NCBI GenBank assembly: GCA_003501665.1
Contig: DNOQ01000524.1
Span: 1 to 5,382 of the forward strand
Reading direction: 5' to 3'
Length of the DNA stretch: 5,382 nt
Source: Bacteroidales bacterium
GTDB taxonomy: Bacteria > Bacteroidota > Bacteroidia > Bacteroidales > VadinHA17
Below, piece by piece: positions 1 through 5,335 of this stretch. The notes beneath the pieces were generated by a model that was given only the letters and a program-made list of their open reading frames with translations, searched no databases and was not told the origin of the DNA. Positions within the stretch are counted from its first letter, which is position 1. Each line of letters opens with the position of its first letter. The position numbers were made by a program, and so were the translations under genes.

Positions 1-80
1 TAAACAAGTGCGAAACTTAAGTAATTTATTTGTATAATTCGGGACTTTGATAACTGACGTCTGCCCCTCCGGGTTGTGAT

Positions 81-100
81 GGTAATGTTTGCCAGTTACC
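81..100. repeat. Weak inverted repeat in the leader region
   Basis: GGTAA (81-85) pairs with TTACC (96-100) around a 10-nt loop and is followed by CTCTTT. It could be the weak end-hairpin of a gene lying before the window, but the stem is only 5 bp. No reading frame in 1-143 can be recognised as a gene tail. Confidence 0.2.
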
Positions 101-178
101 CTCTTTAACCAGCAAAAACCGCACAAAACAGGAGGAAAATATATTGATTATTCTGGTTCTGCATTCAGATATTAATTT

Positions 179-186
179 TAACTTTG
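179..186 (+). promoter_or_regulatory. Bacteroidetes-type -7 promoter element (TAACTTTG)
   Basis: TAACTTTG is an exact match to the Bacteroidetes primary-sigma -7 consensus TAnnTTTG. The -33 element is poor: TTCTG at 157-161 is the nearest candidate, 17 nt upstream. Transcription would start around 192-195, which leaves the TTG at 144 off the transcript and points to the ATG at 228 as the start of the serine hydrolase gene. The match is seen directly; its activity is inferred. Confidence 0.55.
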
Positions 187-227
187 CATTTCAAAGTACT
201 TTTAATTCTAATGTAATAATTGAACTG

Positions 228-1565
228 ATGAAAATTAAAATATTATTTACGGTTATTATTTCGCTGGTACTGGCTGTCAAAGGGAATACACAGACTCTGG
301 ACAAAACCAGACTCGATCAGTTTTTTGACCAGCTTGCAGAAAAGAACAAAGCTATGGGAAGCCTGACAATTGCCAAAGATGGAAATGTCCTTTACAGCCG
401 TACCATTGGATACAGCCGGATCAGTGGAACCGAAAAGAAACCAATAACAGAAACGAGCAGATTCCGGATCGCATCGATCGGAAAAACTTATACTGCCGTG
501 ATGATCCTTCAACTTGTCGAAGAAGGAAAACTGAAGCTGACAGATACTCTCAGCAAATTCTTCCCGCAAATTCCAAATGCAGGGAAAATCACGATCCTGC
601 AAATGCTTTCACATCGCAGCGGTATACCCAATATAAGCCGTGAATCGGATCCACAAAGAAACTGGAAGAATGGAATAACAAAAGAGGAAAATCTCGCCCT
701 GATCGCCAGAGCAACGCCTGAATTCGAACCGGGAACAAAGCAGTCATACAGTAATTCCGGCTATTTCGTGTTAGGTCTCATTCTGGAAAAGGTAACCCGA
801 AAATCTTATGCCGAAGCCCTGGAGGAAAGAATCATATCAAAAACCGGACTTGCGGATACATACAATCAGGCCGGATTCATCGATGTGAATAAAAACGAAA
901 GCCTGACCTATATTTACTTAAATGGTGACTGGCAACAGGTGGACGAAACTCATCCCGGCATCGCCTACGGTGGAGGCCAGATCATGTCAACTCCGAACGA
1001 CATGGTCAGATTCATCCAGGCATTGTTTGACGGAAAGTATGTGTCAGAGGAGAGCCTCAACCTTATGAAAACCATCACGGACGGAGAAGGTCTGGGATTG
1101 GTAACCTTTACTTTCGCAGACAAAACCTTTTACGGGAATACAGGCGGAGGCGACAACTACGGATCGTGGCTGGCTTATCAGCCGGAAGATAAGCTGGCAG
1201 TCGCTTACACCACTAATGCAAAGGTTTACCCGGTTGCCGATATAGTGAGCGGGGTTATTGAAATCTTTTACAACAGACCATTTCAGATTCCCACCTTCGA
1301 AATTGTCGAAGTCAGCCCGGAAGTCCTTGATAAATATGTTGGAGTTTATTCCAGTTCCGAAGCCCCCGTGAAATTTATGGTTACCAGAAACGACGCGAAG
1401 CTTTTCATCCAGGCAGGCAAAGAATCCCCGTCTGAAATCGAAGCAACTGCTTCAGACAAATTTCAAATGCTTGGCGGAAGCGTTGTTTTTATATTCGATG
1501 CAGCAAAAAAACAGATGATTATCAGGCGGTCCGGAGGTGAAAGAATATTCACAAAAGAAAATTAG
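228..1565 (+). CDS. Exported serine hydrolase, beta-lactamase class C / PBP-like fold
   Basis: This 445-residue protein belongs to the beta-lactamase/transpeptidase-like serine hydrolases (Pfam Beta-lactamase, PF00144), which include peptidases, esterases and beta-lactamases. A signal peptide is visible: KIK at 2-4, then a hydrophobic run at about 5-17, with cleavage probably near residue 22, so the enzyme acts in the periplasm or outside. The catalytic SxxK is SIGK (S83, K86) and the second motif is YSN (Y174, N176). The third motif, usually HTG or KTG, reads NTG (304-306), an unusual asparagine. A C-terminal beta-rich domain runs from about residue 363 (SPEVLDKYVGVY) to the end, like the DUF3471-type domains often attached to this family. 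The frame stays open back to a TTG at 144, preceded by AGGAGG. The ATG at 228 is preferred because it begins a normal signal peptide and follows a promoter match at 179-186. The substrate cannot be deduced, and there is no resistance-gene context. Confidence 0.9.
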   Translation: MKIKILFTVIISLVLAVKGNTQTLDKTRLDQFFDQLAEKNKAMGSLTIAKDGNVLYSRTIGYSRISGTEKKPITETSRFRIASIGKTYTAVMILQLVEEGKLKLTDTLSKFFPQIPNAGKITILQMLSHRSGIPNISRESDPQRNWKNGITKEENLALIARATPEFEPGTKQSYSNSGYFVLGLILEKVTRKSYAEALEERIISKTGLADTYNQAGFIDVNKNESLTYIYLNGDWQQVDETHPGIAYGGGQIMSTPNDMVRFIQALFDGKYVSEESLNLMKTITDGEGLGLVTFTFADKTFYGNTGGGDNYGSWLAYQPEDKLAVAYTTNAKVYPVADIVSGVIEIFYNRPFQIPTFEIVEVSPEVLDKYVGVYSSSEAPVKFMVTRNDAKLFIQAGKESPSEIEATASDKFQMLGGSVVFIFDAAKKQMIIRRSGGERIFTKEN

Positions 1566-1576
1566 AAAAGTCAGCC

Positions 1577-1690
1577 GGACTCAAAGAAAGGTGCAGGCAC
1601 CGGGGAACCGAACCGCTTGATGGCGGTGATTCCGGCGCAGCCAACTAAACCTGCCCTTCGCGTCCGCCGAAGGTTTAAGCTAAGGCGTAT
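1577..1690. repeat. Short repeat element, copy A
   Basis: This non-coding element starts 11 nt after the serine hydrolase stop codon. Its first 32 nt (1577-1608) match 2113-2144 with 5 mismatches, and 1645-1669 matches 2144-2168 with 3 mismatches in 25. Copy A carries 36 extra nucleotides (1609-1644) that include a hairpin, and it lacks most of the long hairpin interior of copy B. The two end similarly (TTTAAGCTAAGGCG here, TTTACGCGAAGGCG in B). The boundaries are approximate. It appears to be a dispersed palindromic repeat of unknown type. Confidence 0.7.
1612..1673 (+). terminator. Two hairpins after the serine hydrolase gene, possible terminator
   Basis: ACCGC (1612-1616) pairs with GCGGT (1623-1627) around a 6-nt loop. 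CCTTCG (1655-1660) pairs with CGAAGG (1668-1673) around a 7-nt loop and is followed by TTTAA. The second could end the upstream transcript, but the T-run is short, and both stems belong to repeat A, so a dedicated terminator function is uncertain. Confidence 0.35.
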
Positions 1691-1699
1691 TAATATGCG

Positions 1700-1726
1700 T
1701 TGAATTGATTTCAGTTTGTATCTTTG
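1700..1726 (+). promoter_or_regulatory. Bacteroidetes-type promoter upstream of the DUF1330 gene
   Basis: TATCTTTG at 1719-1726 is an exact TAnnTTTG -7 element. A TTG at 1700-1702 lies 16 nt upstream, slightly closer than the usual -33 spacing. It would produce a leader of roughly 105 nt before the ATG at 1839. No closer -7 match is visible in front of that gene. Confidence 0.45.
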
Positions 1727-1838
1727 ATATACTGTGCCGGCAGGATCAGTATACCATTGAGATCCTGAAGAAATACAACAGGATTAAATACTGAAACAGG
1801 AATATTTCATTTCAACAACATAGTAATTTCACTTTCCC

Positions 1839-2147
1839 ATGACGCATTACTTCGTTGCACAGATAAAAATCACCGATCCGTCTGAGTATCAGAAATACCT
1901 TGACTCAGTCGATGAAGTCTTTTCAAAATATAAGGGAGAATACCTCGCAGTTGATGAGAATCCTACCATCCTGGAAGGTCGGTGGGATTATACAAAATCC
2001 GTTATCATCCGGTTCGGTTCAAAGGAAGACTTTGAAGACTGGTATTACTCTGAAGATTATCAGAACATTCTGAAATTCCGAATCAAATGGTATGCACCCC
2101 AGAGCAAGCTCTGGACTCAAAGAACTGTGCAAGCATCGTGGAACTAA
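1839..2147 (+). CDS. DUF1330 family protein with a repeat-derived C-terminus
   Basis: This small cytoplasmic protein of 102 residues has no signal peptide. The start MTHYFVAQIKITDPSEYQKY, the central KYKGEYLAVDENPTILEG and the DWYYSEDYQNILKFR segment (residues 67-81) match the ferredoxin-like alpha/beta fold of DUF1330 (dimeric alpha/beta-barrel superfamily). Family members have no well-established biochemical role. They usually end soon after the last helix with a short strand resembling 'ILVEG'. Here that strand is not recognisable. From W92 to N102 the codons and the stop lie inside repeat B, whose sister copy is non-coding, and a palindrome (2099-2114) spans residues 87-92. The tail is therefore probably acquired, replacing the native end. 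The ATG at 1839 fits the family start. The leader is A/T-rich with no Shine-Dalgarno site, as is common in Bacteroidota. Confidence 0.85.
   Translation: MTHYFVAQIKITDPSEYQKYLDSVDEVFSKYKGEYLAVDENPTILEGRWDYTKSVIIRFGSKEDFEDWYYSEDYQNILKFRIKWYAPQSKLWTQRTVQASWN
2099..2114. repeat. 16-bp palindrome at the edge of repeat B
   Basis: CCAGAGC (2099-2105) and GCTCTGG (2108-2114) are perfect complements separated by AA. The palindrome lies within the DUF1330 reading frame and touches the first base of homology with repeat A, so it may mark the end of the inserted element. Copy A lacks it. Confidence 0.6.
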
Positions 2148-2230
2148 GCCTGTGCTTCGCGTCCGCCGTCTTTGTCGGCCATAGGTCGACTTCGACGACC
2201 GAAGGCCGAAGCTTTACGCGAAGGCGGAAG
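2113..2230. repeat. Short repeat element, copy B, with long nested hairpin
   Basis: This is the sister of the element at 1577-1690. Its interior folds into a nested inverted repeat with three stems in register: CTTCGCGT (2155-2162) with ACGCGAAG (2216-2223), TCGGCC with GGCCGA, and GGTCG with CGACC around the loop ACTTCGA. The first 35 nt also encode the last 11 residues and the stop of the DUF1330 protein. The hairpin could act as a transcription or RNA-stability barrier, but no T-run follows. Confidence 0.7.
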
Positions 2231-2271
2231 AGGGGCATAGGTGGGATCCGGGATTACGCTGCCCCAGAACA

Positions 2272-2356
2272 AAACCGCGATAGCGGTTTAATATGAATAA
2301 CCACCGGTGAAACCGGTGGTACCGCCTCCCCCAATGCCGTCTCACCCTGAAAGGGT
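2272..2356. repeat. Triple-hairpin block, copy 1
   Basis: Three hairpins follow one another. AAACCGC (2272-2278) pairs with GCGGTTT (2283-2289) around GATA. ACCACCGGT (2300-2308) pairs with ACCGGTGGT (2312-2320) around GAA. ACCCT (2344-2348) pairs with AGGGT (2352-2356) around GAA. The first and third stems both run into GGTTTAATAT. The stems are perfect and are conserved in copy 2. Confidence 0.85.
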
Positions 2357-2604
2357 TTAATATTCCCTACCATGTAAGGAGATACACATTAATACAATTC
2401 CAAAGCTTTGCGGGTTATTGGCTGAAATGCGCCATGGTGTGGGAGATTGTCGCAGTATCAACCAACTTTATCAGGGTAATTCATACATACCACACTTTCC
2501 TTTCTTAACCATCTCTAATAATCAAAGGCAAAGGATGGCCAGAACTTAAAATCCAACCGACTATAAATGCAAGTATGCAACTATATGCAACATAACATAT
2601 ATAT

Positions 2605-2619
2605 TATTGACAGTCAATA
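2605..2619. repeat. Perfect palindrome TATTGAC-A-GTCAATA, copy 1
   Basis: Two 7-bp arms surround a single central A. It is identical in copy 2 (5102-5116), although the A/T-rich sequence just before it varies. The spacing is too tight for an RNA hairpin, so a dimeric protein-binding site is more plausible. That reading is inferred. Confidence 0.6.
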
Positions 2620-2649
2620 TTGAAGCAAAAAAATGTTCTTAAATATTTC

Positions 2650-2680
2650 TTGAATCTTAAAATCAGTTTATTTAACTTCG
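2650..2680 (+). promoter_or_regulatory. Promoter-like motif in copy 1
   Basis: TTG (2650-2652), a 20-nt spacer and TAACTTCG (2673-2680) fit the Bacteroidetes -33/-7 layout with one mismatch to TAnnTTTG. The same motif and spacing occur in copy 2. A transcript would run through the nested hairpin at 2681-2709 or begin within it, and on into the conserved 3' block. Confidence 0.35.
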
Positions 2681-2709
2681 GTCTGCTTTTCTTTCTGTGA
2701 AAGTCAGAC
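2681..2709. repeat. Nested hairpin, copy 1
   Basis: GTCTG (2681-2685) pairs with CAGAC (2705-2709), and inside it CTTTC (2691-2695) pairs with GAAAG (2699-2703) around TGT. In copy 2 all four arms are unchanged while the loop and internal bulge differ, which suggests that pairing is maintained. Confidence 0.6.
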
Positions 2710-2836
2710 ATGGTATAAGATTGGGTTGAATGGTGTTGCCGGGGTAAGGCTATTGGGACTGACGGGGCAGGGCTGTGTGGCAAGACGAAAGCCTGCAAAG
2801 TCCTGCACGACAGATAACCGATAAAAGATGATTGAC

Positions 2837-2909
2837 TTACCGATTACCGAATACCGATTACTGCTTACCGCATACCGCGACTTACCGAATACCGATCACC
2901 AAATACCCC
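2837..2909. repeat. 7-bp tandem repeat array, copy 1
   Basis: Six in-phase heptamers at 2837-2878 (TTACCGA, TTACCGA, ATACCGA, TTACTGC, TTACCGC, ATACCGC) are followed by a 3-nt phase break and four more, increasingly degenerate, at 2882-2909. The consensus is WTACCGM. The array forms the 3' end of the compound repeat. Confidence 0.85.
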
Positions 2910-2948
2910 AAAACAGCTGCCCCTGGAGCATTTAATCATCAGGGTTTC

Positions 2949-2974
2949 GCTATTGGTACTGACGGGACAGGGCT
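2949..2974. repeat. Fragment of a third copy of the compound repeat
   Basis: This 26-nt segment matches 2749-2774 of copy 1 at 24 of 26 positions (GCTATTGG, one change, ACTGACGGG, one change, CAGGGCT) and the equivalent segment at 5248 in copy 2. Similarity decays quickly on both sides. It lies just beyond the heptamer array, which suggests a truncated tandem copy. Confidence 0.65.
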
Positions 2975-2984
2975 TTGGGAAAGG

Positions 2985-3176
2985 GAAGTGTCAAAAAACA
3001 CCCAAAATTGACAGTTGACGTAATATCTGTAAAATGCAACAGATTCGTTATATTTATCAGCATTGCACCGCAACACTCGTAACATAAAAAACGGCAAAGC
3101 TATTGACGCGAGATAATATCTGACTCATTGTCTATGACAGTTTTTCAAAATCAGAAATAACTTAATACCAGGTATT
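2985..3176 (+). other. Upstream region of the beta-propeller gene
   Basis: No gene and no TAnnTTTG promoter on the + strand are seen here. TTGACG followed directly by TAATATCTG occurs at 3015-3029. The same two words occur at 3103-3122, separated by 5 nt. An imperfect inverted repeat, ATCTGT (3025-3030) with ACAGAT (3039-3044), overlaps the first. One of these may be part of the control region, but nothing proves it. Confidence 0.3.
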
Positions 3177-4478
3177 ATGAGTTCCATGAGATTTTTTTTG
3201 TCCATTTGTATATGTGTGTGCATATTTTCCGGTTGCGGTAGCAGAAAAGATGGCTGCAAACTGCCAATTGTAAATATTAATGAGAAGGAGATAGCGGACC
3301 TTGACCCCCTGAAGCTGGTCGATACCACAATAAAACTGAGCCAGATTGCTGATAACATTGAGATCATCGCTCTTGAAACCATTGATGAGGCGATGTTAAG
3401 TGGAAGTTCCTTTTTGATCGGAAATAAGTTTATACTCGCTAACAGGGGAAACGAGTTATACCAATTTTCTTATGACGGTAAATTTATCAGACTAATTGCA
3501 AAAAAAGGCAGGGGGCCTGAAGAAATCCCTTCTATGGGGAAAAACCTTAGCTATAATATTAACGAGGAGCTTGATCTGCTATACATAACCTGTATAGACG
3601 ATATTTATCTTTACAGGCTCTCCTCAGGAGCTTTCCTGGGGAAGAAGAATATCCCGGATTTCAGGGACCTGAAGGAGGCCAGGAGTATAACTATGACCAT
3701 CTCCGATTCATTATTTATTTACTCCTATTTTTCGAGGGGAGTAAAGGGAGATGACTTATGCAGCGGTGTCGCCGTTCAGGATTGGAACGGTGACATTGTA
3801 TGGAGAAAAGAGTTCGACTATCTGACATGGACTATAGTACCTCCACCAATCGATATCGAGACTTTAAGTGGCAGCGACATATCAATAGTAAATACCGATA
3901 ATCCCAGGGAATTCTTATTCCAGGTGGATAATCACGACACTTGTTACATGTTTAACGTTGATAACCTTTCATTGGAACCTTACATGCTGCGAAGGACCAC
4001 CGGATTGACATTAAAAGACGGACATCCAATAGGTCAGTTTCATACAGGCAGTTATGTTTTGCATCAGGAGTTTAACAGGATAAATAATATCCATCTGATG
4101 CGTATGAACCTGACTACTAAATTTATAGATTTGAGTAACATAGAAACTGATACCTATTTTATCCTATATGATGATAAAACAAAATCAGCGTATAACATTA
4201 CAAAGTTCGAGGACGACTATCTTGGTTTTATACACACCTACCATGGATCAGATGGATCACGATCGTATATTTACCCTTCATTAGCGCCACCTTATGGCAA
4301 ATTTTTGATTAAATATGAGGCGTCGGATTTCGTAAAACTTGCCAATGAAGAGTTGGAGGATCCGGATATATCAAAAGAGATTAAAGACAAGCTTCATTCG
4401 CTGCTGGAAAGAGTAACCGAGACCAGTAATCCTGTACTGCTAACAGGCGATATGAAAAGAAACCCGAAATTTCAATAA
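3177..4478 (+). CDS. 6-bladed beta-propeller family lipoprotein
   Basis: This 433-residue secreted protein belongs to the Bacteroidota '6-bladed beta-propeller' family (Pfam PF17170 type). The N-terminus is a lipoprotein signal peptide: hydrophobic residues 6-18, then FSGC with C20 as the likely lipidated cysteine. The following GSRKDG lacks the run of acidic residues typical of surface export, so the location (periplasmic or surface) is open. Family features visible are the first blade EIIALETIDEAML (62-74), the strand pair QFSYDGKFIRLI ending in the hallmark GRGPEE (111-116), and a C-terminal helix (about 381-412) followed by SNPVL (417-421), where relatives usually have a 'DNPVL' type ending. 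Members often sit next to outer-membrane transport or sensing genes, but none is visible here. The molecular role is unknown. A second ATG at 3186 (M4) would also give a good signal peptide. The gene stands alone between two direct repeats. Confidence 0.85.
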   Translation: MSSMRFFLSICICVCIFSGCGSRKDGCKLPIVNINEKEIADLDPLKLVDTTIKLSQIADNIEIIALETIDEAMLSGSSFLIGNKFILANRGNELYQFSYDGKFIRLIAKKGRGPEEIPSMGKNLSYNINEELDLLYITCIDDIYLYRLSSGAFLGKKNIPDFRDLKEARSITMTISDSLFIYSYFSRGVKGDDLCSGVAVQDWNGDIVWRKEFDYLTWTIVPPPIDIETLSGSDISIVNTDNPREFLFQVDNHDTCYMFNVDNLSLEPYMLRRTTGLTLKDGHPIGQFHTGSYVLHQEFNRINNIHLMRMNLTTKFIDLSNIETDTYFILYDDKTKSAYNITKFEDDYLGFIHTYHGSDGSRSYIYPSLAPPYGKFLIKYEASDFVKLANEELEDPDISKEIKDKLHSLLERVTETSNPVLLTGDMKRNPKFQ

Positions 4479-4737
4479 ACCGATCCCGCGATTTCCCTCT
4501 TTATGAAAGCTGATAGTTTTTTGCCGGCTGATAAAAAGCAATCCGGATAAATAATAAAGAGAGACTCAAAAGATTGTTTCAAACGCACAAGCACATAATA
4601 CGGACAATGTTATGAAAAGCAATTGCCCGGGGGTTAACAAAATTAAGCAATGGTCCTCCCCTATAAATTTCTTAAAAATTCATGTAAAATCACACTTGTG
4701 CCTGACCTGCTTAATTTTTATCCCGGTGAACAGGGAC
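4479..4737. other. Intergenic region after the beta-propeller gene
   Basis: No clear terminator, RNA or recognisable gene is seen. GCTGATA occurs twice within about 30 nt shortly after the stop codon. A 59-codon frame starting ATGAAAAGC at 4612 runs into copy 2 of the compound repeat and stops at 4789-4791. It resembles nothing known to me and is probably accidental. Confidence 0.4.
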
Positions 4738-4766
4738 GGGATTGGGGATTATGCTTCCCCTGCACG

Positions 4767-4853
4767 AAACCGCGATAGCGGTTTAATATGAATAACCACC
4801 GGTGAAACCGGTGGTACTGCCTCCCCCAATGTGGTAAAACCCTGAAAGGGTTT
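4767..4853. repeat. Triple-hairpin block, copy 2
   Basis: The stems are AAACCGC/GCGGTTT (4767-4784, loop GATA), ACCACCGGT/ACCGGTGGT (4795-4815, loop GAA) and AAACCCT/AGGGTTT (4837-4853, loop GAA). The third stem is two base pairs longer than in copy 1. A further possible stem, GGGG...CCCC, precedes the block. Confidence 0.85.
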
Positions 4854-5101
4854 AATATACCCGATTGTGGAAGAAAAAAACACACATTACTTCAATTCCA
4901 CAGCCTTCGGTTAATGCCGACTGAAATTCTCATTTTGCAGGGGATTACAACGGCCTCATTAAACTCTTTTAAAGTACTTTAGCCTTATTTGTCTCTCCTT
5001 TCAAAATTAACTGAAATAATTTCAGCAAACCATGACCGGAACTGCCAATTTCCCTGACTATAAATGCAAGTATGCAATTATATGCAATATAAATTATATG
5101 T

Positions 5102-5116
5102 TATTGACAGTCAATA
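5102..5116. repeat. Perfect palindrome TATTGAC-A-GTCAATA, copy 2
   Basis: It is identical to 2605-2619 and sits at the same place in the repeat. Confidence 0.6.
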
Positions 5117-5145
5117 TTGAAGCAAAAAATGTTTTTAAATATTTC

Positions 5146-5176
5146 TTGAATCTTAAAATCAGTTTATTTAACTTCG
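5146..5176 (+). promoter_or_regulatory. Promoter-like motif in copy 2
   Basis: TTG (5146-5148), a 20-nt spacer and TAACTTCG (5169-5176) are the same as in copy 1, including the spacer length. It has one mismatch to the Bacteroidetes -7 consensus. Confidence 0.35.
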
Positions 5177-5206
5177 GTCTGCTTTTTCTTTCAGTGAAAG
5201 TCAGAC
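5177..5206. repeat. Nested hairpin, copy 2
   Basis: GTCTG (5177-5181) pairs with CAGAC (5202-5206), and CTTTC (5188-5192) with GAAAG (5196-5200) around AGT. Compared with copy 1, one T is added in the bulge and the loop changes from TGT to AGT, while the arms stay intact. Confidence 0.6.
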
Positions 5207-5335
5207 ATGGCATAAGATGGGTTGAACGGTGCTGCCGGGGTAAGAAGGCTATTGGGACTGACGGGGCAGGGTTGTGTGGCAAGACGAAAGCCTGCAAAGT
5301 CCTGCACGACAGATAACCGATAAAAGATGATTGAC

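Larger units (their letters stand above)
2243..2881. repeat. Compound repeat, copy 1 (about 640 bp)
   Basis: This is homologous along its whole length, in direct orientation, to 4738-5382. The 5' block (to about 2360) and the 3' block (from about 2561) are very similar to copy 2. The middle (about 2361-2550) has diverged strongly, yet its length differs by only 2 nt. Coordinate offsets between copies are 2495 in the 5' block, 2497 at the central palindrome and 2499 in the 3' block. Several indels are not multiples of three, and no frame is well kept on the + strand, so it is probably non-coding. No transposase gene or terminal inverted repeats are seen. It could be a non-autonomous mobile element or a structured RNA locus. 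Confidence 0.85.

Noticed and set aside
1684..1794. Short open stretch ending ...EILKKYNRIKY before a TGA
   Set aside because: It looks mildly coding, but has no start codon, is only 36 codons long and contains the promoter match. Possibly a gene remnant, but unsupported.
2087..2296. 69-codon frame overlapping the DUF1330 gene end and the repeats
   Set aside because: It begins inside a real gene in another frame and crosses hairpin repeats, with a low-complexity Arg/Gly-rich product.
2361..2550. Possible small gene in the diverged middle of copy 1
   Set aside because: The longest frame with an ATG is about 41 codons, has no recognisable product and is not kept in copy 2.
2243..2881. Complete insertion sequence
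   Set aside because: No transposase reading frame and no terminal inverted repeats are visible.
2837..2909. CRISPR-like array
   Set aside because: The units are 7 bp, directly adjacent, with no spacers and no cas genes.
3095..3102. CAAAGCTA, a minus-strand TAnnTTTG match
   Set aside because: No -33 element at the right distance and no minus-strand gene downstream; a chance match.
5032..5316. 94-codon + strand frame within copy 2
   Set aside because: The equivalent stretch of copy 1 has an immediate TAA and frame-breaking indels. No recognised domain; it is a repeat-internal frame.
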